64,000 nucleotides of DNA, taken from assembly GCA_026214975.1 (NCBI GenBank), contig JAOBSW010000738.1, forward strand, positions 1 through 64,000. The letters run 5' to 3'. This DNA comes from Gentiana macrophylla (lineage: Eukaryota; Streptophyta; Magnoliopsida; Gentianales; Gentianaceae). Numbering within the stretch: the stretch's first letter is position 1; each line of letters begins with the position of its first letter. Under the pieces are notes generated by a model. That model saw nothing but the letters and a program-made list of their open reading frames with translations. It did no database searches and was not told where the DNA came from. The position numbers and the translations under genes are program-made. Positions 35,866-47,743 of this stretch are shown here, piece after piece.

Positions 35866-36171
35866 GAGAACTTGCAGTAGATACTGTAAATTCTTTAAAA
35901 ACCGTATTTTAAAGATTTCAACATTTAGATTAGAAAAAGTAGCAGTGCAACAGATACTCTACATTTTACTGTAAAATACAGATTCTGTAAAATTTTCTTT
36001 ACATCTACAGCATTTATCCAGATTCTGTAAAATTTCCTTTATAACTAACATATTATGTAAAATAGAGAATCTGATGCATTTAATCTTAGATAGAGATTCT
36101 GTAAACTAGAAAAATATGTATTTAAAACTGTAAAATAGAGTATTCTCTTAAAGTATCTGATGCAAGTGCTT
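35866..36171. mobile_element. hAT-like MITE, copy 2
   Basis: Same family and orientation as 28021-28319. Here the right end reads AGTATCTGATGCAAGTGCTT, which is better preserved as the inverse of the left AGAACTTGCAGTAGATACT. Confidence 0.6.
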
Positions 36172-36179
36172 TAATACTA

Positions 36180-37935
36180 CAAATTATAATGCCTAGATGT
36201 TGAGTGAATGTAGGAGCATATACTTTGTATCACTATACACTTCTTTCTTGTGTAACATATGACAAAAGACATTGTTTATAATCATAAAATACGGGGGCTG
36301 ACGCAGGATCCCGGGTGAGAGGGCGCGATAATTCTATAAAAAAATATATTGATGATGTCGTTTTAATTTCAAAATTTTGCAATAAAAAATGTATAGTAGT
36401 GTTTTACTGTCCCCTCAGATCCAAAATAAACCGCTACTTTGTATCTCTAAAAAATACGACTATATATTTTACGTTATATAATAGAAAAGAAACACTATAT
36501 ATAATAGAATCTGAACACATTACCCTTCTATTCATTTATAACAATACAAACAATGTTTTGACGAAAACAAACATTTCAAAATCTATTAATATTTGTTTAT
36601 ATGTATCAATTTGATAATAACTATGTATTTTTATTCACGTGATAAATGTTTTATGTCAAATTATCCAATTATTATAGATGATAGGACAAAAATAAATTTT
36701 ATGAGGTGCGAAAACAATAAATAACATATATATCTTGTAGCGTATTTTCCGGATTCGAGTGTTGCGAGTGCCCCTCCCCTAAGGTGCATCCACCCCGTAA
36801 ACATGTACTTATTACTTACATCGATCAATATATTGATACACCTCTTCAAGAAGAAGTCATATAAAAAAATTGGCGTGAAACATTAATTTTCTTTTACCTT
36901 TTTTTCAGGGAAAAAAAAAAGAGCGAAAAAGTTGTACTCTTTCTAAATACGGAACTGGTATTCACCACGTTCACGAAATGAATGGGAGAAAGTTGAACAA
37001 ACTGAAAATTTTGTTACTAAAAATGGCAAGAAACGTTTTTCTTTTGTTTCACGTGTTTTTATTTATTTTTTGTTTGTTTGTTTCACGTGATTGATTGCTC
37101 AATGAATAAAATCATGCGTTGATATTCCCATCGTCTCATCAATTAATTGAAAGAAATTTTTTTTTTTCACATGAAAATTAATCAAAGGATTGACATCTTA
37201 TCTCATTTGAAAACAAATAACACGGTTCTTCAAAAAAAATATATATATGAAAAAAAAAAACACGAATTCTTATAAACATAATAATGGAGACGATGAATTA
37301 CAAAGCGAAGACAACGACTATTGCAAGATCTAGTTATATTATTTTCAACGAAAACTTGAAAAAATATGCTTTAGAAGGTAATGATTTGAAAAAATACGTT
37401 TCAAAAATACACATTTGAAAAATAAGCTACAAAAAATATTTTGTTGTCAGCCTCTAAACAAAAAAATTGTTGCGTGTTTGCTACGAAATTGCTACGGATG
37501 ATTCACTGCGCAATCTCCACAAAATGCTTTCGGAACATTTTTTTTTGAATTAAGAAGAATATTTTTTAAATGTTTACTTTTGAAGCAAAATTTTTCAAAA
37601 TTTTACCTTTTAAAACATATTAATTTTGTTAAGTTTACCTATTTTCGAATACTTTTTAACTACCCCTCTTTTTTTTATTGACTGACACCTTAAAAAATAG
37701 AGATTTAGGTAAATATGACAATTTTTAAAAGATTTTTAGGTAAAAAGATAGCACAATATGATTTTTAGGAAAAAATAGACAATTAGGAAATATAACACTT
37801 TTTGAAAGATTTTTAGGTAAAAAGACAGCTCAATAAGATTTATAGGAGAATGAGAACTTATACAAGATCAATAACTTGAATGATGAAGGAAAAAAAGGGC
37901 AAACCCGAATCTGATGAATAAAGGAACGATTGTTC

Positions 37936-37999
<64 letters not shown>

Positions 38000-38072
38000 T
38001 GTGTGACATGATATTCAACTGGGATGAATATACATACTCATATTAGCAGTTAGAACAACTTAAAATCATTAG
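36180..38072. other. AT-rich intergenic DNA with an (AT)n tract
   Basis: A long AT dinucleotide repeat spans about 37940-37999. Between 36293 and 36800 the ends GGGGGCTGACGCAGGATCC and (inverted) GGGGTGGATGCACC hint at a ~500-bp element. No coding signal. The stretch after 38001 is the insertion target of element B. Confidence 0.45.
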
Positions 38073-38077
38073 GCATA

Positions 38078-39479
38078 TGTCTCGGATTTTATCTAATGAA
38101 AAATAAACAAATAATAAAATAATCCAGGTTTACCCTAAGTGCGAGGATCGTATAGTAATTTACAACCGAAGTCGAATCATGAGGAATCGAGGTTGGTCTA
38201 GTTCTTAATTCCTCTAAAGTTGTCACGAAAGATAAAAAAAAGCAGAACTAAAAAAAAGCGAAAACAATAAAGCTGAGCAGAGGATCTAGAATCCAAAGCG
38301 GGAAAGATAATTCTGAGCCAAACTAATGAAAATAATTCTATTCTAAAAGATAATAAAATTACTAAGATGATAACAAATAAATTGAAAACGAACAAGCAAT
38401 GATCCACCGATCTCACAACCCTCAACTTCCTCTCTAGATTGTTTAGTGAAGATTTAATGAAGATTGTGGTTCACCTATCAAAAGTATGAATTTTTAATCT
38501 CTTAGATAATTCGCCTATTAATCTCTCATCTCTCGATCTTAAAGATTAACGCTTTCATAACAAAGGTGTAAGATTTCTCAATCTAGCAACCTAGAAATTA
38601 ACCTAACAACTCTCGTTATTTTTAGGTTAAAAATCTAATCTTTACTACGGTGATCTAAGTCTAACAACGATTCTCATCAAACGTTAAACATCAAATCGCA
38701 ACCATCTCTCGATTTAAATTGCATAACAATATGAACATAATAAAGAAACAAACTTTATTTAAAACTCACAAACAATCCCAAAGAAGAACTCAAGATGTTG
38801 CAGAGATGGCTTCACAAAGCTCGTTCAAATCGCCTAACCTCTATTCATCGTTGGTATGCAGAAAATAAAAAAGAGTAGATAAAACTATGTTTATGGCAGC
38901 AAAAGGAAACAACAAAGTCGCCCCCAAGGGGCCTGGGGCGGCCAGGGGTGGAATTATCTATTTTAGGGTTCAGAAAACGCGACTATTTATAGGATTCAAT
39001 GTCGGTTTAGCTGAGGCGGCGGACCGGACGCCCGTTTAGAATGGTGAACGCCCATCCAGGGTGTATAAAATCTTCGAGTCGGGCCGAGTCATATCAGACG
39101 CCCGTCCTATGCATTTCTGAACGCTCGTCCACCGAAATCCATCAATACTCTGAATCAGGTGGCTCCTCTGGACGCTCGTCTATCCCTCAAACGCCCGTCC
39201 ATCTCCATTTCAAGTTTGACTTGCATCTTCTTCCTTCCGTTTAGATCTCTTTTTATGACATGTTCGCGTACCTACAAAACCATAAAAACACGCAAAGTGT
39301 AAAACCATAGATAATTATTAATAAAATCATGAAATTAGCTCAACTTTGCATTTAAATCATTTCCATACGCATTCTTTCAATAAATCATTTAAACACTTAA
39401 TTTTCTATAAAAAGTAATAAAACACAAAGGAAATTGCTACGAAATAAATTCGTATGAACCGTAAAAATCACCGTTAACA
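38078..39479 (-). repeat. 3' LTR of element B
   Basis: Plus-strand start TGTCTCGG, end GTTAACA. It carries a TATA-like CCTATAAATAG (minus strand, near 38981-38992), with a cluster of GGACG-NN-CGTCC-like motifs 30-200 bp upstream of it. Confidence 0.9.
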
Positions 39480-39517
39480 ACTCCCCCACACTTAGCTTTT
39501 GCTCGTCACGAGCAAAA
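39480..39517 (-). promoter_or_regulatory. PPT and adjacent hairpin of element B
   Basis: Minus strand TAAGTGTGGGGGAGT abuts the 3' LTR. Just upstream is a perfect 9-bp hairpin with arms TTTTGCTCG and CGAGCAAAA and a 3-nt loop. Element A has the same arrangement. Confidence 0.85.
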
Positions 39518-39970
39518 CAAAAGAAAACATAGACTTACTCAAGCATTGAACCACATAAAATCCCATATTTTAAATCACAACTGGTCGACTAGCATCAAAA
39601 ACATACATCCAATGTAATAAACAACTACTCGAATGTGTAGTGTGTGCAAAGCCTTCTTCAACTTCCACTGATTCCACACTTGACAATTAAAGTAGAGCTA
39701 ACCAACCAACACCCATTTAAGACAGATAATGAATCATCCTGACTATACATACACCTACAAAACTACTCACGTCATGACTAGAGTAATACATGTGTTTTGA
39801 AATCTTTTCGATTGTACAGGGGATATTCCCTACAACATATACCTTGGCCTATACTGGGGATAAGGTAGGCGATAACTAAGTCTTTCACTTATTCATACCA
39901 AATTTCTTATGTAAGTTGATTTAATTTATCTTTCACATTTAAACACAAATCAGAATGAGCTCTTGCCCGT

Positions 39971-40114
39971 CATAGCAGAATAGGACATTCTTGATATGCC
40001 CTATCTTACTCAAATCATAAGGCAGCTTCTTCTGACTGTCGTGAGCTTTTGGTCATCATAGTGGTATAGGAAATTCGAGATACGCCCTACCTCACTCCAA
40101 TCATCGACCAACTT
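39971..40114 (-). repeat. Paired ~58-bp repeat in the 3' region of element B
   Basis: Two similar segments start at 39971 and 40057 (86 bp apart), sharing CATAG..G.ATAGGA, GATA.GCCCTA and CACTCCAATCAT-type words. The same pair with the same 86-bp spacing occurs in element A at 47123 and 47209. Confidence 0.7.
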
Positions 40115-40570
40115 CCGACACACCCAATTTTTTCATTATTTTAACAATGACTTCCCAAGCCACGAGAGTTACGTTTCGCTTATCACATTCGAGGCTTGGT
40201 ATATTCTCGATACTTCTACTTCAATTCCAACTACGCACATATTACAATTTCCATGACATTAGCACTAAGCGAACGGTCGATAACGAGAATCAAACATCAT
40301 CGGTTTAAATGGAGTGCAGATTTCTAAGTTCATTTCGTCATCGAAGAGGCTTACGTGAAAAGAATTCGAGTAAAGGCTTATTCATCAAAGGTCTATGCTA
40401 AAATACTAGTCAACTGAGCACAAGTATGGGAATATAACAAGTAAGTAAGCCAAAATAAACTCATGATCGGGACGGATGTTTTTTAAAAATTTGAATTTTT
40501 TTTTGAATTTTTGAAGAATGGTGGTAAGCATAATAAATTAAGCACATTTTGTAGGTACAAACAACCAATC

Positions 40571-40585
40571 CCTCCCCCACACTTA
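40571..40585 (-). promoter_or_regulatory. Second PPT-like tract in element B
   Basis: Minus strand TAAGTGTGGGGGAGG, almost the same as the true PPT and about 1.09 kb upstream of it. Preceded on the minus strand by GAGGACATGTTGTTAT. Confidence 0.6.
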
Positions 40586-41107
40586 AATAACAACATGTCC
40601 TCGTATTTGTGCGAGAATAAGAAAAACTTAGTTGATTGTAGTTGAAGGTGGCAGTGCGGAAGTGGTCATGAGTCGAGATCCGAAATGCTTGAAGAAATCG
40701 ATGATCGTGGACCATCCACCCAAAACGACATCGTTTAAAAGCTCACAATTGCTATCGAAAATATCCGCACACTTGAAAAACAAAACAAAACGTACCTCGG
40801 GGATAGGGGCACAAAATATGATAGACAAGGCAATATCATGGAACAAAGCATAAGCAATGCAAAAAAATTGATAATAACCGAATCTGTGTGAAAAGTAGTG
40901 CACAAATGTAACATCGGCAGGAGGAAGGAAACACATTGATTTTTCAAATTACGAAATTGCAAGTTACCTAACCACAGAAACCGACACCAAAACCCAAGAC
41001 AAAACAAAACAAAACTACTACAACGAGAAGAAAACTATCTTTCGTTATTTATTCGACACAAACAAAACTATAATAAAATAATAATAGCAAAAACTTTTCT
41101 TAATATT

Positions 41108-41155
41108 GGGTTGCCTCCCAACAAGCGCCTCTCTTTAGTGTCTTTGGCTAGACAC
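41108..41155 (-). ncRNA. Two-hairpin RNA module after the element B ORF
   Basis: Hairpin 1 at 41138-41155: stem GTGTCT/AGACAC with loop AGCCAA. Then GGCGCTTG, then hairpin 2: stem TTGGG/CCCAA with loop AGGCAA. It starts about 10 nt after the stop codon at 41166. It matches two modules in element A with compensatory stem changes. Confidence 0.65.
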
Positions 41156-41165
41156 ACTTAGCTCA

Positions 41166-41925
41166 CTATCCATTATCAAACGGATACGTCCTTCTCGCAT
41201 GGTTCTTCAACCAATATTCAGCATACGAGCCATCCAACTCACCTTCATAGGTAATTAATGGAACCATGGCTCGAAGGACCTTTATGAAGTATCTTCCCAA
41301 TAAAAGAAGAACGGGATTAGGGGGTTCCACCTCCCAGTTCATGACATAGTGATCAAGTGGGAAGATCACTTCCTTTACGCTCACTCGTTCGTCCACAATC
41401 ACCTCAACACTTATTGGCTTCAATGGCTCCTCAAATGCGACTTCCTCCGGGTGAATTATCTCTAATTTAGGCACATCGTCCTCTATGTTCCCCAACACCG
41501 GGTGTATTTTTTTCACCTTCTTGGTGATTAACATCTTCAACCATCTCTGATGTCGGATCCATCATAGGACAACCGTCTTCATCATCACACCATGTAGGAG
41601 GGAAGGAAGTTTCTAACCTCTGTAACGTAAGCCGATCCATATCAGGCTCCAGCTCATCAATCGTCCCTTGTTGCCATTTGCTTTGCTCTTGACCCAACGG
41701 AGAACAAGGATAGTTACTACTCCCACCATTGTATGCTGGTGCATAGTTGGGACTATACTGGACTTGATTCTCATAACTTGCACCATAATTGTAAGTATCT
41801 TCTTCATCATAGGGGAGTGCGGGAGTTAGGTCAATGCCTTGGTCTTGAGCCATTTGCCCGATCCGTCTCCCAATATCCGCAAGCCTACCAAAAAGGAGTT
41901 GGATAGTAATGTTCTGCTCCTCCAA
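41166..41925 (-). pseudogene. Element B ORF, two overlapping frames, unknown function
   Basis: Frame 1 (41925-41467) begins MEEQNITIQLLFGRL. It has a Tyr/Asn/Pro/Gln-rich middle and an acidic DDEDG stretch, like the low-complexity tail after gag nucleocapsid. Frame 2 (41540-41166) overlaps it and ends AEYWLKNHARRTYPFDNG before the RNA module. A single frame change near 41500-41540 separates them, so one longer product was probably encoded originally. No enzymatic motif is visible. It may be a gag tail or an element-specific protein, and I cannot choose between these. Confidence 0.5.
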
Positions 41926-41929
41926 TTTA

Positions 41930-42379
41930 GCTTCAAGATTACTATAGTGAGAGGGGTCTTGAGAGTTATGAAAGTGGTGTGAAAAAGTTTGGCCAGACCA
42001 ACTTTGATTGGAAAAATTGATATCTTGGTCCTGACTGAAGTTCGGGTTTTGATAGAAATTCCAAGTCGATTGAAACCACGATTACGAAAATTCTTGTGGC
42101 GGAGAAGGCGATTGTTAAACCTCGATATTATTGCCATCAAAACGCGCTCTGTCCACCCATAGGGCGTAAACGAAGAAGTATGTCCCACATTGTCACATAG
42201 TTGGCGGTATATGATCGGTATCATTGCCCACGATTACGGACAGCATTAACTTGATATGCAGGAGTGGGAAGAAGATGACACTGGCCAATCATATGGCCAG
42301 GTTGACAACAACTTCCACAGAACAGAACTTGAGAGTTACGAGGAAAATAGTGGTTTTGACCCGTAGGATTACGTGACAT
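41930..42379 (-). pseudogene. Reduced gag (nucleocapsid zinc-knuckle region) of element B
   Basis: From an ATG at 42379 the frame reads MSRNPTGQNHYFPRNSQVLF, followed by a perfect C-x2-C-x4-H-x4-C knuckle (CGSCCQPGHMIGQC). A stop follows, then a degraded second knuckle (CDNVGHTSSF) in another frame. Element A has the matching NSQVLYC start of its knuckle region but preceded by a full capsid. Here the capsid part is gone and the knuckle has acquired a start codon close to the PBS. Confidence 0.65.
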
Positions 42380-42615
42380 TGTAAGGGTACGCCACTTTGT
42401 TGCGGTATGGCGATCGATCTTGCATAATCCTAGTCGATGACATTTTTTTGACTACAAAAATGTCACAGGTGTGAAATTTGACACACCGGGGTGTGAAGCT
42501 CACGTCCAAAATGCGGCACTTTTTTTTTTTTTTTTATTTTTATGATGGCAACAACTCTACAGGTACCTACCTACGAAAAAAATTAAAAATTGAAAAACTA
42601 GACAACCGTACCGAT

Positions 42616-42633
42616 TCCCCGGCAACGGCGCCA
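42616..42633 (-). other. Primer binding site of element B (tRNA-Asp)
   Basis: Minus strand TGGCGCCGTTGCCGGGGA, 18 nt complementary to the 3' end of plant tRNA-Asp, six nt inside the 5' LTR. Confidence 0.85.
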
Positions 42634-42639
42634 AAAACT

Positions 42640-44039
42640 TGTCTCGGATTTTATCTAATGAAAAATAAACAAGTAATAAAATAATCCGGTTTACCCCAAG
42701 TGCAGGGATCGTAGTATAGTAGTTACAACCGGAGTCGAATCACAGGGAATCGAGGTTGGTCTAGTTCTTAATTCCTCTAAAGTTGTCACGAAAGATAAAA
42801 CAAAACAGAACTAAAAAAACGAAAACAATAAACTAGACAGACGATCTAGAATCCAAAGCCAGGAAAGATAGTTACGAGCCAAACTAATGAAAATAATTCT
42901 ATTCTAAAAAGATAATAAAATTACTAAGATGATAACAAATAAATTGAAAACGAACAAGCAATGATCCACCGATCTCACAACCCTCAACTTCCTCTCTAGA
43001 TTGTTTAGTGAAGATTTAATGAAGATTGTGGTTCACCTATCAAAAGTATGAATTTCTAATCTCTTAGATAATTCGCCTATTAATCTCTCATCTCTCGATC
43101 TTAAAGATTAACGCTTTCATAACAAAGGTGTAAGATTTCTCAATCTAGCAACCTAGAAATTAACCTAACAACTCTCGTTATTTTTAGGTTAAAAATCTAA
43201 TCTTTACTACGGTGATCTAAGTCTAACAACGATTCTCATCAAAGCGTTAAACATCAAATCGCAACCATCTCTCGATTTAAATTGCATAACAATATGAACA
43301 TAATAAAGAAACAAACTTTATTTAAAACTCACAAACAATCCCAAAGAAGAACTCAAGATGTTGCAGAGATGGCTTCACAAAAATCTTTCAAATCGCCTAG
43401 CCTCTATTCATCGTTGGTATGCAGAAAATAAAAAAGAGTAGATAAAATTATGTTTATGGCAGCAAAAGGAAACAGCAAAGTCGCCCCAAAGGGGCCTGGG
43501 GCGGCCAGGGTGGAATTATCTATTTTAGGGTTGTAAAACGCGACTATTTATAGGATTCAATGTCGGTTTTTAGTGAGGCGGCGGACCGGACGCCCGTTTA
43601 GAATGGTGAACGCCCGTCCTGGGGTGTATAAAATCTTCGAGTCGGGCGAGTCATATCAGACGCCCGCCCTATGCATTTCACGAGCGCTCGTCCACGAAAT
43701 CCATCAATACTCGAATCAGGTGGCTCCTCTGGACGCTCGTCCATCCCTCAAACGCCCGTCCATCTCCATTTCAAGTTTGACTTGCATCTTCTTCCTCCCG
43801 TTTAGATCTCCTTTTATGACATGTTCGCGTACCTACAAAACCATAAAAACACGCAAAGTGTAAACCATAGATAAATATCAATAAAATCACGAAATTTGCT
43901 CAACTTTGCATTTCAATCATTTCCATACGCATTCTTTCGATAAATCATTTAAAAACTTAATTTTCTATAAAAAGTAATAAAACACAAAGGAAATTGCTAC
44001 GAAATAAAGTCGTATAAACCGTAAAAATCACCGTTAATA
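42640..44039 (-). repeat. 5' LTR of element B
   Basis: 1400 bp, very similar to 38078-39479. Motif cluster at about 43580-43765, TATA-like CCTATAAATAG at about 43543-43554 (minus strand). Confidence 0.9.
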
Positions 44040-44044
44040 GCATA

Positions 44045-44265
44045 CTTTAAAAGAATTTATTGACAAATCATTACTACTTGGAAAATACATTGTGATACAT
44101 AACATCCATACAATGCATAATTCATGAAGGTTCCACTCTCAACGTTCGTGTCATCATTAGCTTACTATTATGACTACATTCTTACCTTCATACTTTCATA
44201 CTTGTCATACATACATACATACATACATACTTGTCATACATACATTGGTCTTCCATGCATAGGTT
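44045..44265. other. Segment between element B and the copia LTR, with (CATA)n
   Basis: Ancestral flank continuing from before 38073. Includes about seven CATA units at 44203-44232. Confidence 0.5.
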
Positions 44266-44414
44266 TGTTAAATGCATTGTCCGAAAAGCAATTTTTGTAA
44301 TTGTTTTTATTATTAATAAATTACAGATTTATTCATCTTATTATTTCGTGCTCATATGTAATACAGTACTAAAAATCTAAGTCGTATAATATGTAGTCAT
44401 ATAACTTAGTGTGT

Positions 44415-46672
44415 TGTCACGGAATTTATTAACACAAAACAAACAAGTAATAATCCGGTTAACCTCAAGTATAAGGATCGTAGTAATAGTGGTTAATGCC
44501 GGGTCGATCTTACGGGGAACTAAACAATTATGATTCCTAGTTTTTGTCTAACCTAAACTATGTCACGAAACTAATCTAAACAGCGAATAAAACAAAACAA
44601 AACCGAGAATAAAACTAGACAGAGGATATATTCCAAAGCTAGGAAGAATACGGGTTGCGAACCTTTACCTAAACTAATCTAAGATGTAAATAAAAGTAAA
44701 CTAACTAAACAAATTCAAGTTTTTAAGGATTTAAATCAAATGTATAACGAACAAACGAGGATTGATCCACCTATCCAACAAGCATTGATTTCCTATCTCG
44801 ATTATATTGTGGTTTTTATCTAAGTTGTGATTTACCTTATCTAAATATGAACCTTAATTCCTTAGAAAGTTCATCTATTAATCCATTATCTTACAATGCA
44901 AGATTAACGCGTTTTCTAACCAAAGGTGTAAACTTTATGTTTATAATCTAGCAATTAAACCTATTAACTTCCGTTAAGATAGATTCAAAATACTATTCCT
45001 ATTCATGGTGATCTAAGGTTTATAAAGATTTCCATCAACAATAAACAATCAACACATGCATATCTTCCGATATAAGAGCAATTAAACATAGTAAACATGA
45101 ATAAAGAAACAACCTTTAATAAAAACTCACAGTATAATTGATGAAAACGAAATCAACAATTGTTGGATGGCTTCACAATACTCGTTTGATGAAGCTTTTA
45201 GCTTCTGAACATCCTCAGCAACTCACAATTGCAGAAACAGTGCATAAAAAAAAGTAGCTAATTTAATCTAAATCTAAAGTGCATAAAGCTGGAATAAAAG
45301 GAAGAAAAACGCAGCCTAAAGACGCCCCTAGGATTAGGGTTTCGAATAATGAATATATGGTATATCATATGTGGAAAAGCAATTTGCTATATATAGAGTT
45401 TTGAGTCGGTTTCACTAAGTCGGCCGACGGACGCTCGTTCACCCTTGTGAACGCCCGTCCAGATAGATCTGGACTGCTTCAGACGCCCGTTCGTACAGCG
45501 TCCAAACTCTCTGTATCAAAATCGCACCACCGGACGCCCGTCTGCTTAATCAACCGCCCGTCCACTCTGGACGGGACCTGGACGCTCGTCCAACGTGATC
45601 GAATTTTGATTTCTTGATCTTTATCTCTTTTTTCTCTATCTCATTCCTTCATTATCTCTTTATCATCCATGAAATTCGACTCTTATCTCTTTTTGATCAA
45701 CATTTGAGCATCAAACATGTATCTATAACTCATAAACAATCAACACATGAAATTCGACTCAAACATGTATCTAATAAACAATCAACACATGCATATCTTC
45801 CGATATAAGAGCAATTAAACATAGTAAACATGAATAAAGAAACAACCTTTAATAAAAACTCACAGTATAATTGATGAAAACGAAATCAACAATTGTTGGA
45901 TGGCTTCACAATACTCGTTTGATGAAGCTTTTAGCTTCGAACATCCTCAGCAACTCACAATTGCGTAAAGCGATTGCATAAAAAAGTAGCTAATTTAATC
46001 TAAATCTAAAGTGCATAAAGCTGGAATAAAAGGAAGAAAAACGCAGCCTAAAGACGCCCCTAGGATTAGGGTTTCGAATAATGAATATATGGTATATCAT
46101 ATGTGGAAAAATTTGCTATATATAGAGTTTTGAGTCGGTTTCACTAAGTCGGCCGACGGACGCTCGTTCACCCTTGTGAGCGCCCGTCGAATAGATCTGG
46201 AGGCGCCTTGAGGCGCCCGTTAAATGCGGCGTCCAAACTCTCTGTATCAAAATCGCACCACCGGACGCCCGTCTGCTTAATCAACCGCCCGTCCACTCTG
46301 GACGGGACCTGGACGCTCGTCCAACGTGATCGAATTTTGATTTCTTGATCTTTATCTCTTTTTTCTCTATCTCATTCCTTCATTATCTCTTTATCATCCA
46401 TGAAATTCGACTCTTATCTCTTTTTGATCAACATTTGAGCATCAAACATGTATCTATAACACATAAAAACATCGCAAAATGTAATAATGTCCAAATAATC
46501 ATAAAAATCATAATTAAAGCACCAAAATCAACCAATATTACGAATAACTCATTTAAAACCTCATCTACTCAATAATTCCGTTAAACATCCGTTTCTTATG
46601 CAATCTAATACAAATACGGGGGAAAATACCATAGAATTTAGCGTTATAAATCGTATAAATTCACCCTTAACA
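44415..46672 (-). repeat. 3' LTR of element A, enlarged by internal duplication
   Basis: 2258 bp against 1529 bp for the 5' LTR. The extra length is a ~732-bp tandem duplication. It contains two TATA-like TATATATAG blocks (near 45389 and 46118) and two GGACG-NN-CGTCC motif clusters. Confidence 0.9.
45041..46510 (-). repeat. Tandem duplication of ~732 bp inside the 3' LTR
   Basis: The unit starting ATAAACAATCAACACATGC at 45041 recurs at 45774. The repeat word AACAATCAACACATG at the junction suggests homology-mediated slippage or unequal exchange. The copies differ mainly within the GC-rich motif cluster; the second copy is closer to the 5' LTR there. Confidence 0.85.
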
Positions 46673-46711
46673 ACTCCCCCACACTTAAGCTTTTGCTCGT
46701 CGCGAGCAAAA
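46673..46711 (-). promoter_or_regulatory. PPT and adjacent hairpin of element A
   Basis: Minus strand TTAAGTGTGGGGGAGT abuts the 3' LTR. The 9-bp hairpin TTTTGCTCG/CGAGCAAAA lies directly upstream (46691-46711). Same structure as in element B. Confidence 0.9.
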
Positions 46712-47122
46712 CAAAACGAAAATTAGGGCTCGAAACGAAAACAGACATCCCAGAAAATATAGCATAGATCCAATAACTCAGAAGTTCACCAATGTGTGTG
46801 TGCAAAGCCATAGAAAACTTCCACTAAATCCAAACTTGAAAAACTCAAAGCAAAACTAGCTAATACCCCCTCGTAGACTAGCAATAAATGACACTTATAA
46901 GATGTACCCTACAAACCGTGACATATCCGAAAAGGATGATAGAAGGCATCTAGGACCTTTCTGAAATACTCAGAGGATAATCCCTACTAAGACATATCAC
47001 ATCGGTTTATCTTTGGGGATAAGATAGACGATAACTTAGTCTTATATCCATTTCATAACAATTCTTAGTTGATTTAACTACTTCACTTTTTAAACACACA
47101 TCAGAATGAGCTATTGCCCTGT

Positions 47123-47266
47123 CATAGCAGAATAGGATATTCGTGATATACCCTACCTTACTCCAATCATAAGGCAGCTTTTTCTGACTGTCGTGAGCTT
47201 TTAGTCATCATAGTGGTATAGGACATACGTGGTATACCCTATCACACTCAAATCATCGACTAGCTT
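47123..47266 (-). repeat. Paired ~58-bp repeat in the 3' region of element A
   Basis: Segments starting at 47123 and 47209, 86 bp apart, similar to each other and to the pair in element B. Non-coding in all frames. Confidence 0.7.
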
Positions 47267-47701
47267 TCGACACACCCAATTATTCATTTACTTTTCAACT
47301 TTTTCATTTGACAATAAGTTACGTGGTACTTATCACATTCAAATCTTAGATATTCACAGTATAACATACTTCGGATCTAAATACAAACTATCATAAATCT
47401 CAAGATACATACGTAGCACTAAGCACATCACTTATAAGAAAATCAGAAATCACTAATCCAAAAGGGGTATAACTTTATAAATTAGCTCATCATTCATTAT
47501 GGCTCGTGAAATATAGATCTCAGGTGAAACAACTAACTTATCAAACATATGATATATAGCTTAGATGACTATAAAAATAACGAACATTGAATTGAATTGC
47601 CTACTTGGGACAAAACAAAAACAAAAATTTGAAAATTTTAGCTCTTTTGGCATAGAATCAAAACGAATTAAGCAAACGATATGTAGGTACACAAAACCAT
47701 T

Positions 47702-47743
47702 CCCCTCCCCCACACTTAGATCACAACATGTCCTTAGGTTGTG
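47702..47743 (-). promoter_or_regulatory. Second hairpin plus PPT-like tract in element A
   Basis: Minus strand hairpin CACAAC/GTTGTG around GGACAT, followed by TAAGTGTGGGGGAGGGG. This repeats the hairpin-PPT arrangement about 1.03 kb upstream of the true PPT. Confidence 0.65.

Larger units (their letters stand above)
38078..44039 (-). mobile_element. Athila-like element B, non-autonomous (5.96 kb)
   Basis: LTRs of 1402 and 1400 bp, a tRNA-Asp-type PBS and a PPT define a complete minus-strand Ty3/gypsy element. The target duplication is perfect: GCATA at 38073-38077 and 44040-44044. The right LTR ends TA instead of CA (one substitution). The ~3.2-kb interior has only a small gag remnant with zinc-knuckle sequence and one ORF. 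Matrix/capsid, protease, RT and integrase are absent, so it must move in trans if it moves. Its LTR, PBS, PPT hairpin and 3' region resemble element A, a plausible helper. Confidence 0.9.

Noticed and set aside
45614..46575. Two nearly identical N-terminal peptides in separate frames, resembling duplicated genes
   Set aside because: They are the two units of the tandem duplication inside the 3' LTR of element A; non-coding.
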